This document shows, piece by piece, positions 1 through 23,494 of a DNA stretch of 64,000 nt; position 1 is the stretch's first letter; every line of letters starts with the position of its first letter. The translations under genes and the position numbers were made by a program. The notes under the pieces were generated by a model. That model was given only the letters and a program-made list of their open reading frames with translations, did not search any database and was not told the DNA's origin. The stretch comes from Anisakis pegreffii. Taxonomy: Eukaryota; Nematoda; Chromadorea; Rhabditida; Anisakidae. The stretch is from the NCBI GenBank assembly GCA_035041965.1, contig JAPYMA010000172.1:124001-188000 (forward strand), given 5' to 3'.

Positions 1-235
1 TACAGAAATGCATTTCAATCTCCGCATGGCTGAGTCAACTTTCGCACACAAACTACTCTCCATTGGAAATACTGGAATCACTTGACTCATCACGCATCCA
101 AGTTTTTTGTCGTTCAGATTCTTGGGTATTTGGAACCAAATACACCACCTTTGCATGTATCCAGCAATCGCTGTGAATGGAACTCTCGCAGTTTTACGAG
201 TTTCATTCTCGTCATCATTGTTTTCATATGCTTAA
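1..235 (-). other. possible partial exon, unknown product
   Basis: The minus strand stays open from a TAA near 235 to the window edge, about 76 codons, starting with an acidic/Asn-rich stretch (AYENNDDENE) and followed by a mixed-composition segment with several Trp, Cys and Met residues. A weak acceptor-like AAG lies just after the TAA. I recognise no domain. An open frame of this length can occur by chance here, so this is only a candidate exon of a gene continuing to the left. Confidence 0.2.
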
Positions 236-429
236 ACGTTTTATCGACTTTTCCATAATTCACAGCATGCAGTTACTCCTGACCAAGGTTGGCTTGAGAG
301 CGGCTGGACCGAACCTCTAAAGGGGTGCAACAATATAATTACGAAGACTTCAAAAGGAAAGAAGATGATTAAAATCACTTTCCCCTCTTCTTTGGATCTG
401 ATTGATTTGTCCACTGTCGATGACACATT

Positions 430-900
430 GGTTGAATAGCAACAACGATTGAATAATGTCGATCGATGAATCTTCTATTTTCTTGTCCAATCATTATTCG
501 CTCAACACGGGGCCCGATAACGACTTCACTCAGCGACGATACCTTCAGTCTCCTCTTTCCACTTCAAACACCTTCCTTCAACAACAATAACTTCACTTCG
601 ATAATTACTCCTCAGCAACTTGCTTCTCACTGCTTTCGCAACCACCAATCCAACAATCTGCTAATCCAATAACAATTGGACAGGTCCACAATAACGCCGA
701 GTCAACCGACGGTCCCAATACGGAGCCACCAATTTACTTGACAACAAAACTTCACTTTTCAACAAACTCCCAACAACACTTCTCCACAACAACCATTCTC
801 AACAACAATCATTCATTTGAATCGATAATTTCCATGCAAATTATACACACACGATATAGCAGGACATGGTACTGCATCCTCTGCCTCGAGTGTTGGTAAC
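430..900 (+). other. CAA/AAC-rich tract with a Gln/Asn-rich open frame
   Basis: This stretch is full of CAACAA and AACAAC words. One plus-strand frame without a starting Met is open for about 100 codons (roughly 595-900) and reads as a Gln/Asn/Ser/Thr-rich peptide before a stop at 898-900. It may be a decayed low-complexity exon or simply a degenerate trinucleotide repeat. No conserved motif is visible. Confidence 0.2.
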
Positions 901-902
901 AA

Positions 903-1283
903 CTACCAACTGTGAAGTTGAACAATGCCATAATCATCTCCTGTCCAAACTGGACCAACTGGTCTAGGAACTTGAGGAAATATCACCAACACTTGCTGAA
1001 TATTCAGTGAGATCCATATAGCTGCTCTCAGTTGCCAGAGATACTTCATTTCTCCATCAAAGAAGACCTTGCGGAATATTCCAAGGTTACATAGTACTCT
1101 GAGTTCATCTTCTTTGCTCATTAGAGGGTACACTTTAGTCAATATGTGAAAATTCCATTGTTGTTGGAGATTTATTATCTTTCCAAGATTCGTGAGTTTG
1201 TAATATGAAGATTTGAAACCAAAGTTCACTGCACTCAGAGCTTTTGAATCTTCAGTTCTGTTCTCAAGAGCATCCCAAAACAT
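903..1283 (-). CDS. orphan ORF, 126 residues, unknown function
   Basis: An ATG-to-stop frame of 126 codons lies on the minus strand in a slightly less AT-rich patch. Codon use looks more gene-like than in neighbouring shadow frames, and residues 83-98 contain an amphipathic run with WQLRAAIW. No splice partner was found with certainty and no family is recognised. It could be a single-exon gene, one exon of a larger gene shared with the candidate exon at 1640-1815, or a relic. Confidence 0.25.
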   Translation of the reverse strand: MFWDALENRTEDSKALSAVNFGFKSSYYKLTNLGKIINLQQQWNFHILTKVYPLMSKEDELRVLCNLGIFRKVFFDGEMKYLWQLRAAIWISLNIQQVLVIFPQVPRPVGPVWTGDDYGIVQLHSW

Positions 1284-1639
1284 GAAAAAGTATGTTGAGG
1301 CTATTGTTCATCACATTATGCAATAGTCAGCCAAAAATACACACGACTATTAAATTTAGTTTACCCGGCATTGTTGTATAGTGATCAAATTATCATATGT
1401 GATCAAATTAGCATAGGTGATCTGCTGATTTGTGTATGAGTGGTCGTCTATTGCCATAAATTTACATACAAACAAACTCTATATAAGGACGAGATTTTAT
1501 TGTCTTGTCGTGTCGTGTCTTGTCTCGACCCTAAGTAAGGTCGCATCGTATCTTGGTTTCGTCGTAAATAAAGGATTCGTTTTCTTCATCGTCTCGGGTC
1601 TTATTGTCGCTCATCAGTGCAGCGACATAACAGACATAC

Positions 1640-1815
1640 AATTCCATGCTAATCTCGAGAAACTTCAAACGTTTCATCTGGACGCCCATTTGCTTGCCTT
1701 CTTTACGTTGTCCCAACAATCTCAATTTCAATTGCTCATATTGGGACTTCCGACGCAACCATCCCGCTATTTCACTTCTTAGGATCTTGCTTTTCTTCGC
1801 AGCAGATGTGTGAAA
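1640..1815 (-). CDS. candidate internal exon, Lys/Arg/Leu-rich helix, unknown
   Basis: A TTTTTCAG acceptor ends just before this segment on the minus strand and a GTATGT donor follows it. The enclosed frame (58 codons plus two bases) reads as a basic, probably helical peptide rich in Lys, Arg, Leu and Gln (for example KKSKILRSEIAGWLRRKSQY). The good acceptor and donor favour a real exon, but no partner exon joined convincingly and no family is recognised. Confidence 0.25.
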
Positions 1816-2346
1816 CTGAAAAACGGAACAAAATGGATTGGAAACCACCGAGCACAAAAGCTTCCATAATCACATAATACAGCGCACAAATTTCTCTAAT
1901 CAAAGTTCCCTTTGTAAATTATACAATCAACTCATTGACAACATCTTGAATAACTGCTAAATTCACATCACAAACCACTATCCTGTTGTTGAATCATATT
2001 TATCGCAAACACAGCAAGACGAGCGTCATCTTTCGACACGATTTTAATCGCTCAACTTTAAGACAGTCATAAACCAAACGGCTAGGCGGACAAAACAATA
2101 GATTCAGATCAACCTGATTTTGAGCAATTCGCCATCACCACCAAGCACTAAACCTTAGGGCCACTAAATTCTGGTTGGGTTTATTCGCTGACGAGTTATT
2201 CGAATTAATCGAATATATGCATTTGAAAATTTTTAATAAAACATGAAAAACAACTGATGAAGAGATTGCATAGAACCGGCCAGTTACAATGCGGATTATC
2301 AAGCATTGCTTTACAGTTTTGCAAAAGCATGACCGGAAAAAGCGCT

Positions 2347-3300
2347 TCGACATTTCAAATTACCAGTGACAATTTTATTCCTGAATCTTCAAATAAACAG
2401 AAGTCTTTCCCATTCGCAAAAGCAAAATGATGAAGAGAACATACGAAACAAAGAAAATGTTAGCAGATGTACCATCCAGATGAAGTCCTAGGTTCCTTGC
2501 TGCACCTTCAAGTTGTATGTGACTGTCAACTATGATGTCAACTGATTATCATCTTCGAACAAAAGTTTTTAACGAAAGACAAAAAAAACGAAATATTATT
2601 TTCAACATAATAAACGAAAGACTCTTTAAGCTAAATCAATGCGATTCTTTGTATTAGAGAAATGATAATGTGATGCATTAATCGAGAGCGCTGCAGAATA
2701 TATTTTGAACGCACAAACTGAACTCAAACGTCGCATTTCGACGTTTCAAATTACCAGCGACCGTCTAATTCCTAAATTTTCATATAAACAGAAATCTTAT
2801 TTCACTGGCAAAAGCAAGGTGATGGAGAGAACATGCGAAACGAACAGAATGTTAGCAAGTTCAGTTGTCACAAAGCACAAACAACCTCATGGGTAAACTT
2901 TTGGATAAAACTCATGGGAAAAGGCCGACTGAAGAACAAAACTGGCCAGATTCAGTGCCGATCTGCGTGATGCAATAATGTGCGGTATACCGTTCAGATC
3001 CTAAAAATGCCTATCTCGTTAAATATGTACAACTGAAACGTCAAAATGATGAAAAAATTCATAGAAGACACGACGAAAGAGAAAGAAGTAAACAAAACAC
3101 TGCAAATGAGCGCAGAGAAGAGAAACCAGAAATAGTCAGAGATGAACAAGCCGCCATGCATACACACGTGCAATTTTAATTTCGCAACAATTTATTCAAA
3201 TTTTCACGCATACATCTTGTTAAAAAACGCATGAACTGAATTCAAACGCCGCATTTCGACGTTTCAAATTACCAGCGACTATCTATTATAATTGCTGAAT
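2347..3300. repeat. three diverged direct repeat units
   Basis: A block beginning TTTCAAATTACCAG recurs at about 2352, 2742 and 3262. The first two copies stay similar for about 115 bp, up to a shared ATGTTAGCA. The second and third also share upstream sequence (AACTGAACTCAAACG and AACTGAATTCAAACG types at about 2715 and 3233). Spacing is unequal (~390 and ~520 bp), so this is a degraded tandem or dispersed repeat rather than a satellite. Confidence 0.6.
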
Positions 3301-6300
3301 TTTCATATATCTTATTGAATCTTACTTAGCTTTTCATCTTATTGAAAACGCCCTTGTCGCAATTCACACCTTCAAATCTTTTTCTTGCTACATAACCGAA
3401 ATCGGTAAAACACAACTCTAGGTTAATTAACCAACGTTGCTTGTCCTACAGCAAACGTGTAAAAATTCGCAACTTAAAAACTTCGAGTGATTCGCATAAT
3501 GCCCAAAACTTGACCACATTAGCATGACATTTAACTTAACTCAATTCATTCATTGCACACATCGTTGAAAACTGACAAAACAGCTAATACACTGTTATGT
3601 GCAGTAAAATAAAATGAGATAAAACTTAATAAAGAAAAGCGAAATGTAGACGACGTTTTATATTCTTGAAATTAAAAAGACACCGGAAAAAACAAAAAAT
3701 AGAGAGCAACGAAAATATTTTCTTCAGAGTAATGAAGTTGCTGCCGTCTTTTGCCACATACACGGAATAAAGGAAATATTCACGCGAGCACTAAAGTTTA
3801 CCATTGTAACCCATGCCTCCGGAATTAACTGTGCACCATCACCTTACATATTCGCATCAATACGGAATTTTCATTGATATTATGTGCAAAACAAACGCTG
3901 AATTAGTTAAATTCTTAAAATTTAACTCGACATCTCTTTTCCCTGTGAAACTATGATTTATTAAGGGATAATCCATTCCGAGAAGATTATTTGATGACTC
4001 TGTAACGTGGATCCCCATAATCCGAGTAGTTATAATAATGACAGACGATTGATACTAGCTATTCTACAATAATCGATTATGTGTGGTAGTTTGTTGAATA
4101 CCAAAAAAACTTTAGAGGATAAATACATTTAACTATTCTTCTGACTAATATAAATTTATTTATTCACAAACTTACGACATCTCAAGAACAGGAACGATCA
4201 TGTGAATGATAAAGATACCATTACAAGAAAAACCATGAAAATGATAACGTAAGAATTTATTTACGAACGGTCACAGATGAAATCATGAAATCTTTTATAC
4301 ACACAATGCATTGATTATCAAGAGATAACAGTGTATCAATCAGATAAATGTTCACGGTAATAATGACATTAATAATGAAAACAACGAAAATATTCACTGA
4401 AATGACCAAACTCTAAAGCAAAACAACTTGCGAAACATTACGAAACTAAACAACACTTACGAATCAAAAACACTTATTAGATACAACGCAAATTATTATT
4501 TAACGTACTGATTTACTCTTTCTTACAGGAACTTTAACATTGGAATCTAACTTCTTTCTTAAAACTGTCATCCATTAACGTAGATCAAGACAATTTCAAC
4601 AGAGGATCAAGACTAAACAGTATCCCATTAATGACTTCAAAACTGGAAACCAACTGTTTCCTATGGTTTCCTATGGACACAGACAAAGCAATCATGAATT
4701 CGGAATAAACTATAATGAAAACAATAATAAGAATAACAAAACGAAAACACAATACAGAGAGATACAGAATAAAAACAATGAAAATGATAGGTGCTTGGAA
4801 GCGATTTGAAATAAATAAAATTATTTTGTGATGAATAACTTTATCATATTCGATCATATCATTCTGAGCGATCCGCTGATATGATTCATGATAAACATTC
4901 ATCATTCCATTTATCAAACTAGACATGTCCCTAATTTGGCACTCTCGACATATGCGCCGCTCCATCCTATCAGACCTTCAGTGACAGCTTGACATTTGAT
5001 GCGGACAATTGCAAATTTGGGAAAGGGAAGGGGGCTAAACGCAGCGATCAAAAATCTTCAACGACCTCAACCCTGCATTCGTAAGCGGAGTCCCTCTTGT
5101 GATCATCAAATGAATTAATTACATTACCTCTGTTATTTAACATATTGGTTTTTATTTCTCACATAAACTTTAACTCTCGAACCTAATTTGTGCGCTTATC
5201 TGTGAGACTTATAAACTGGCGATGGGGATGGAGCTGCATATGATAAGAGTACAAAAGTGGGCGTTTAGACCCATTTTGATGGAATGTGCAAAATATTTTA
5301 ATAATATGCAAAATCAAACAATCCATTCTCAAATCCCATTCAAAATATGTTAAATTCAAAATCTTAATGAAAGATGAATTCAGAACATTTTTGAAATTTA
5401 TCAGACGATGTAATAAAACATCGAAATATTTTCTCCGTATATTTCTCCGATAGAAAAGTAACTTTAAATTTGTGTAGACACGAATATATTTGTCACATTA
5501 ATATTCACAACAAACAGATCATTTAGGGTGTAAACGAAAGCATTAAAAAACTGTAGAATATTGATTTAACATCGTAAAAAACTTCTCGTTTCGAACAAAT
5601 GTTCATAAAAGTAAAAACTTAAACATATATTAACAACTTTCTGAAATCACATTATCGGTTTTGATGACAATTTTAACTGATTTACTGATTACAACAAACA
5701 ATGAATTATAAAAATAAGTAAGACCTTACATCTCTTAAGAAAAGGAAGGAAAGGAAAGCAAAAATTAGACTGATGGTCATCAGTAAATGATCATATCCCT
5801 TTCAACGGGAATGAAAACGGCATGACAGGGACAATATGAATGAACATTTCATAATTATCCCAATATTCTCCTCATTTTTTCAAGTCTGACTACTTAATAC
5901 GTATCGCTAAACACTAAAAGATGTAAAGGATGCGGAGGGGGCGACCTGGCTGCAACCTTTTTCCAGAGGGATGACTGATCGAAAAGGCCAAGAACCACGG
6001 CTTCAGCTCGAGCAAAAAAGCTTGACAAATGAGTCATATTTACTAACGAACTTCAAGAAAGTATCAAATAATCGGATTGATGAGAAATTTTCCACCCAAT
6101 TTCCCCAGTTGCTTTCCAATAAGAGTTATTGAAGAATTGCTTCTGATTGAAAGATGCTTGCATGGAACCGTTAACTCCATGTAAGTTTACGATGACAAAG
6201 TACTCAAAAATGGCACATGTAGAACAAAGATAAAACAGTAAAATTTAAAATAACTTTCGAGAGTTTCTATTCAGAGAATACGGAAGACGATGCAGACCCG

Positions 6301-6738
6301 ACAATTACTACTCAACTAGTGAATAATGGATCGTTTTTGTTTCTTCTACAGTGAATATTTCATCTCTTTATTTCTTTACAACGAACTGTCCGAATCTGTC
6401 AATTATCAACTATATATTAACTATCCAATTGCTCAATCGTAGCAACCAAAAAACAAATACATAGCTACGCATTCTCCCTTCACAACGCAGACAAATTATT
6501 GTGAACGAATCCTAATTGCCTCTTGAAAACATCGAAACTTTTTCGTCAAATCGGCAAATTCATTTTACCATTCGATAAGTCACGTGCAAATCATTTACTC
6601 GCTTGTGAAATCTACATCTTTACCCACATTCACATCAACTGATATAAATATAATATAAATACAATGTTATGATATGATATTTAAAACTGATAAATCAGTG
6701 ACGACGATATCATTGAATGAATTAAAATCCAATAAGGA
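3301..6738. other. intergenic, no supported gene
   Basis: This is AT-rich sequence between the repeat block and the 3' end of the kinase gene. The largest reading frame (4585-4965, minus) starts with a plausible 47-residue segment (MERRICRECQIRDMSS) but then runs into Ile/Phe-rich AT sequence typical of chance translation, so it is not called. No RNA gene or repeat family was recognised. Confidence 0.5.
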
Positions 6739-16871
<10,133 letters not shown>

Positions 16872-17718
16872 CTTTTCATAAGACGAGATAAATAAAACGA
16901 ATAATTGCTTGAAATTGTTCTTGCAAACACGATAATCACGCTAGATGTGTTAATAGGACTATTGTTGTTGGTACGGAAGCAACAATCAGAGGACACAAGC
17001 CATTCAGAGGGGCTCAATCCAGAAGCGTAGCAGCAGCGTGAAAGGTGGTGGTTGGTTGCAGTTAGTGGAACAGCTGCAGATTGAAGCAAACAGAAGTTGA
17101 GGAGACGCTGCAGAAGTGAATAATGCTGAGTAGCGAAATGTGATCAAGCAGTAGCAGCGATTCAGATGGAATAATTCGATGTGATGTGATCCAATCAGCA
17201 ATTCTAACAGTGCTTGTTATCCAATCTAGTAGCAAGGGTGTGAAGCAGGGCAGAAGATGAACACAGAAACTGTTCAGTTATGAATGAATGGTATCCGTTT
17301 GAAAATATTTAAGTGTACTGACTGGAGATACGACTCGTAGATTGTCTGCCGTAACTTGAGTAGTCAGTAGCAGCTTCGGGTTAAGGTCTTCACACAATCA
17401 ATGCCAATCGATCTGCACAGCAGCAATTAGCGGCTGAAAGAGCGATAAGAATTAGTAAGAGCTGGCTGGACAAGCACAGATTGAAACTGAGGTTATTTTT
17501 GGTTGAATTGACACGGTTATTAATACAAACGAAGGGTTGACGCAAACGGTATAACACACAGGAGCGGTTGAAATCGTCCGTTGATAGAATTCAATATCTT
17601 ATGATAATTATCACATCATTTTATCAAATGACTGATATCAATGTGAAAACGACCAGTAAAAACATTGATCACTGCAGTCAATGTACGAGCAACTAGAAAA
17701 TTAATTAAGAGCCTAGTC
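16872..17718. other. upstream region of the kinase gene
   Basis: This is sequence 5' to the kinase start codon (start at 16871 on the minus strand). It is richer in GCAGCAG/TGGTGG words than the surroundings and may contain 5' UTR or the promoter. No TATA box or defined promoter motif could be identified. Confidence 0.3.
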
Positions 17719-17923
17719 CAGTGGTCCTCACGTTCGGTTGCTCCACACCCCTTCGATAGTCTGGCACAAGTCATTACCCACCCCCCCTTCCAGCTGCAAT
17801 AATTTACTATTTCCACGCATAAAGTCAGAACTAATTCCCCAATATCCTTCATTACCCTTTGACACTCCAAATTACACGAAAATGGGTAATTTTTCCTAGT
17901 CTATGGGGACCTCTGGCCTAGTC
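17711..17923 (+). mobile_element. hAT MITE copy 1 (~197 bp) with perfect 8-bp TSD
   Basis: The element spans 17719-17915, starts CAGTGGTCCTCA and ends GGGGACCTCTG. It is flanked on both sides by identical 8-bp target duplications GCCTAGTC (17711-17718 and 17916-17923). It is homologous to the copies at 25380-25580 (opposite strand) and 62621-62814, sharing interior words such as CTTCGATAGTCTGGCA and AATAATTTACTATTTCC. There is no coding capacity. Eight-base duplications and CAGnG termini are hallmarks of the hAT superfamily. Confidence 0.9.
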
Positions 17924-20525
17924 AATCAGTTCATTAATAATGGACAGCACAGTTTTAATTTTTAAGGAAGCATAAGAGGCGCTATTGCAAAATTCGAATG
18001 AAGTTTCAATTGAAAAGCCTATAAATTCAAAAGAATCAATTAATATTTCAAATGAAAGCTAAACAAATTGTTGTTGTTTTTAGGACACGTTGCACACAGC
18101 TTTTTAGCAGCAATTCGAACGATTGCACGAATAACGAATGCTATTAATGGATTAATAATAGCATTAAATCATGTGTGAAATTCATTGAACGTGCACACAC
18201 ACACAAACACTCAAGAATATGACGCCAATAAACGTACTGTATGATTTCGGATGATAAACTATTGATAAGGAATGATAACGATTCACTACTGATTCGAATG
18301 ATTCAATCAACCATCATATATGAACTGATTGAAATCGATTCTGATATCGTTTGATTCGACAGAAATTTGATCGGTAATATGATTCGATGATCGATTATCA
18401 ACAATAATAATATTACAGATAATAAATATTTTTATCAAATACACATTTAATCACTTCAGTCGCATAAAAATTCACCTGAAATTTTGAGATAATTTTAAAT
18501 TTAAAGTCGGCAATCTAATCTATGAGTTTTAAACTTTACAACGAGCGCTTCAGCATTTAGAACGACACTAAACAACTAGAACACTTAATACATGCGATTC
18601 GAAATGTTTTGAGACAACAATTTAAAATGAAAAGACAATTTAAAAAATGAGCGTAACGTGAAATTTTATAAAATGCAAACAATAACGATCAAAATGAAGC
18701 TAAAAATAAGTAAAAACTGACAAAAAAAACTTTAAAAAACTCTTCATGCAAATCAAATCAAACGGAGCTGAAGCAAACTAAATATGCATTGAAACTTAAT
18801 TGCACAACTGAAAAAATCTCTGAGATCATATTACTTTTTTGAAAGAATCACATTTTTGAGAATTATTTAAATACATGAATTGAACTGAACATTCATAATA
18901 AGCGTATAACCAATGACCTTAATATTCGATGAACTAAACACTGAAACCAAATCATTCTTCACGATAAATTATCAGTACAAAAAGTAATGTCAAGAATTCA
19001 TATTTTCGAAGAAAAAAACGTTAAAAAGAAATTTGCTACGCAATGAACTAAAAATCATCGAAATATTTTCAAAATAACAATAAAATAAAACCCCATATTA
19101 TAATCATAATAAAATCATAATAAAACAAGAACGAACACATAAAATGAAGTTATCATAAGGGAATACAATCAGCAAACAAACATAAAAATGAAATACGATC
19201 AAATGAAATTCTAATCATCGAACTATAAAACCTGAACACTTTCATGACCTATCCTAATCTAATTTGTGCATCATCACTTCTTTCCATACTCCAAATAATT
19301 ATTTGCTGTAATAAGATTAAATGGAAACACGAAAAACGACGACGAAATAATAAATGTGAGAATTTATATCATACAAAATTGAATTTACTTTACATCAAAC
19401 TTTTAATTAATTCTATTCGAAACGAACGTCAAATTGATTATTGCTGAATGTTTTATACTGATTAGTTTCTAGGTAATGATACTTTTGTTTTAAACATGAA
19501 ACTTTGTAACAACTAAAGTAAATTTTAAAATTTTAGTCCAAGTTGCCGTTGCACCCAATTCCATCACTATCAGATCGTTTAGATACGGGGATAGACTTTA
19601 TAATTCTCTGAGAATGGAATTTCGGAGGGTTAATGGATGTCTTCTAAAATGCATAGACTGATTAACCACAAACCAGTATCTAACAACGCGAAGACAATCA
19701 TGAATTTGAAAGATAAAATCAATTACTGAATTTAGAATTGAACGAACATAGACGACGAACACAGAGTGAATATTTGAAGAAGGTTAGATAAATGGGCATG
19801 AATTTATATTCAAATAACGTAGAGAATAAGTATTAAAACAAATTACATGGATATAAGACAAGTGCGTAAATAGATAAACATTGCTATTGCACACGAATCT
19901 ACCTTAAAGTAATCAATCAGCCTTCATAGTCCACTGCTTGGATGATATACTGACACGATCGGGGTGGATAGAAGAAAGGAACTGAAAACACTTCAGTTCT
20001 TACAAGATTCGAATGAAAGATTTGAACTGAGATTACGTTTCGTTGTATGCACTCAGAATACCACAAAAACTGCCATTATATTTTGTACATTTGTTTTAAA
20101 TGATATAATGGATAAGTTCACTTCATCTGCACTGCATTGCAAAAGCAATCGATCGAAATAACTTGCTCGTTTCTTCAAAAAGTTTGTTTCGGATCAATGT
20201 GAAACTTCAGATGCTGATACCAAATACCGCTGACATCTTTCGTTAATTGATAAGAAAACGTAAATGAGATTCCATTCGATAAGAAAGAAGAATCAATATT
20301 GAATAACGTAATCGAAATAAGAAACGAGAATGGAAGAATTGATAAAAGAATAACTAAATAAATCTATTAAGCACGAAAACTGATGAATAATTCATAGTCG
20401 GTGATGGTAATAAATTTTATGAAGTAATTTAGAGCTTTTAAGCAGATTAAAGTCGATCTAGTCAATTTCATTATGCATTATTAGATCCTTCTTCATTTCG
20501 TTTCGTTCGTTCTTATGAGTAAAAT
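17924..20525. other. intergenic AT-rich DNA, nothing supported
   Basis: No reading frame with recognisable content and no structured RNA were seen. A short (CA)n run lies near 18192-18210. Confidence 0.5.
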
Positions 20526-20526
20526 T

Positions 20527-20700
20527 AGGGCAGTATGGAATTGCTAAGTCTCGCGCCACCTGTCCGAGCCGAGATCTGCCGAACTAGGCCAAAATTTACG
20601 AAGTCAAAAATTCGCCGAGTCATGGCCTAGCCTATTAGGTCTTGGCTGAGCCCGATGGCCTCGGACCGACTATTCCACAATTCCAAAATTCAGCTTAAAC
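20527..20700. repeat. GC-rich island, possible decayed MITE
   Basis: A ~170-bp patch much richer in G+C than its surroundings contains roughly palindromic ends (GTATGGAATTG near the left, CCACAATTCC near the right, with inner CTGTCCGAG and CTCGGACCG). The composition and imperfect terminal symmetry suggest a diverged transposon fragment. No target duplication could be identified. Confidence 0.3.
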
Positions 20701-22669
20701 TGAACAATTCCAAATTAAGCTCTAATTGAGGCTTAAATTGAAGATATGAATAAAATTGCATACATGCAATTATTAATTATGTGTATATGAAAATCGTCCG
20801 TCCAATCGAAACAAAAATCAGCAGGACATATCAAAAGGACATATGGTATTTGAATAAAGCAACTGAGAAACGAGACGAATCATGTCAAATGAAATCAATT
20901 TTTGAAATTTTAATCCATTCTTAGATCTAATCACTTCATCTGCCCAGATTATACTCATTCAAAATGAACAATAAAATATAATATCATAGTCTGAATGGAC
21001 GGAACGAATCTGCGCTCAGAAAAATAAACCAAAAATAGTCTACGATTTGATTTTGAAGAAAATTTTACTCCTAATGGACCCAATTAAAAATGATTCAATA
21101 AGTGAAATGAATTCAACAACCCTACAAAAGACTGATGAAAATGGAACGTAAAATGACTGAATTTTAAAAAAATTCGCAAATATTTAAAAGTTTCAGTTGT
21201 TAAAAGTTACCTCTAATGAACACTACTAACAACTCCAAGTAATGCACATCATTTAACCTTCGTATTTCGTGTCCATTTCATAAACAACATACAAAACTCT
21301 TAATACGAACACATGAAAGTAATGTCAACTAAATAATTGATATCGTAAAATTTTTTCTAATTAATTTCTTAATGTAAACACGTAAATGACTAACATCAAT
21401 TAAACATAACAATTCCACAAAACATTCAATTGAACATCATTAAAATGCTCTCCTCTTAACTTACGAACAAAATGACAAATTAATCTAAATAATTGAAGTG
21501 TTAAGCATTAATCTTCATTGTAATTCATATCAAACTGATCAAAATATTACCATAATAATGGAATATAGTCTGAAAGCACATCAAACCACAATGATACAAA
21601 CAATGTCAAATCGATCCTATAAAATGGTCATAAATACAATTCAAGATTAGATATAAATGTTGAGTGATATGAGTGAACGAATGAAACCTAGGTAATGAGA
21701 ATAGGTATTATGCACATCGTAATGCACACACACACACAAAGTATGTGTATAGGTATGATGTGCGTTGTGCTGTGCATGTACTCGTCTTAATTAATGAAAA
21801 ACCTGATCAATCGATAATGATCAACAAGAGCATTCCAAATTTTTGATAGCACCTTTCGCAATCTATTCAAAACAACAATAATAATATCACTGCTTTCAGT
21901 GAAAAGGATAACAATAGAATGGGCCTTCTTAAAGATCCTTAACCTTGAGTTTTTTACTTCTCTACGTCATTCCAATGTTTTAAAAATGCTACTTTCTTCG
22001 GAAAAGATGATGAGGAGTGCTAACGACGACAAAACAACAATATATCTGATAATAAAATTCAAACAAACAGTGAATAAATACGCCATAATGAATCACTGAG
22101 ATAAGTAACATCTAAAATGATTCATAGACACTTCAACACAATCGATATTCAGCAAAATTTCCAGTCACTGTTCTCAAAAATGTTCACAATAAACGTTAAA
22201 TAAATTAAAAATTTAAGTAATCTGATTTGCTGTAAGAACAAAATAAATACAATTTCGAATAACACAAACTAACGAGAAAACGAACACAAAAAAGAAAACT
22301 GAATAAAACCGAAAAGAAACGGAATAAAAAGAAATGAAAAATGACGAGACGAATGCAGGAATAAACAACGAACTCGTAAAGATGTGTTTATTATCTGGAT
22401 TGGGTTTTATTTATTGTTTTTGAAAATTTTTGAGCAAACAACAAAAAACAAATAAGAATTCCTCATGATTTCTGGTTTTCCTTAAATTTCTAAACGTTTA
22501 ACGAGAATACTGACTGTGTCTGACGCCAACATTATCAGTAATATTGTCCATTTCAGCGTTTTTATCACTTATCATTTAACACCACTGTTATCATTATTAT
22601 TATCGCTGGTGGAAAAAGAAAAGAAGACGGCATTTGGCGTTTGTAAAACCAATCGGACATACACGTATA
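20701..22669. other. intergenic AT-rich DNA with a CA/TG microsatellite
   Basis: No gene is supported. A microsatellite-like patch at about 21710-21780 has (CA)n followed by TG-rich sequence, so it can fold on itself. Confidence 0.5.
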
Positions 22670-22936
22670 ATACACATCAGTGATGACATGCGACCGATGG
22701 TCGGCCGGAAAAGACTGAAAATTTCGGTCGGATTTTCGTTAGACGGATTCCGACTGAGCACTTTGAAAGGTCGGTCGGAATTTCGACTATCGGAAGTTTA
22801 AAACGTCAATTCGGTCGGATTCCGACTGAACGGTTTGAACAGTCGTCGGAATTCCGACTGGGAAATGAGGAAAAGTCACGTCGGTTGGATTCTAACCGAC
22901 GTGAAATTTCGCTCGGATGCCATCACTAGTACATAT
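22670..22936. mobile_element. hAT-like MITE with GTCGGAATTCCGACTG repeats, copy 1
   Basis: The element runs from about 22678 (CAGTGATGACATGCG) to 22928 (CGGATGCCATCACTA), so the ends form an imperfect TIR of AGTGATGrCAT type. Flanking octamers ATACACAT and GTACATAT match at 6 of 8 positions, a plausible eroded target duplication. The interior is a string of GGTCGGAATTCCGACTG-like palindromic words. A related, shorter copy lies at about 23500-23680. Confidence 0.65.
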
Positions 22937-23494
22937 GTGGAAGGCAAAGGATCGTAATTTCTAGAATGGAATCCATTTGTAAATCTAGCTAGACTCAAGA
23001 AGAAATTTATTGGCCAGGATTTAAGGAAGAAATATAAATTTATCGTCAATTTATGGGCCGGGATCACTTGAGACGATGAAGGTAGTTATCATTAATCTTA
23101 TATTTTTTTATAAAATTTCAACGAAGCCAACACACCGTTATCTTTCTTTCACACTATCATTATATCGATCAACAAATTAAACTACGCAAAATTCCACTAT
23201 CGATATACACCTAAAAACTTGTAAAAACATTCCCTAATAAAACCATCATAAAACTATGAGTTTATCAGTAATATTTCATTACTGGCGATGGCGCCAAGAA
23301 TGACGATTCATTCCGTTCCAAAATATAAAATGATGCTGCTAATGGCAAATTTTTTAGGGAGAATATTTCAAAATGACGTCGAATAAAACAAATATGATTC
23401 ATAGTCAATAAGTCACATTTTTTTGCTCACTCGGACGTTGCACTGAATAAATTATACTGGTGAATTGCACACACGCATAATGTTGTATCATGTA

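Noticed and set aside
4585..4965. 126-codon minus-strand frame
   Set aside because: The first third looks plausible, but the rest is Ile/Phe/Val translation of AT-rich DNA, and no splice or homology support was found.
18180..21760. CA/TG microsatellites as possible regulatory DNA
   Set aside because: Short simple repeats without any linked gene; nothing supports a function.
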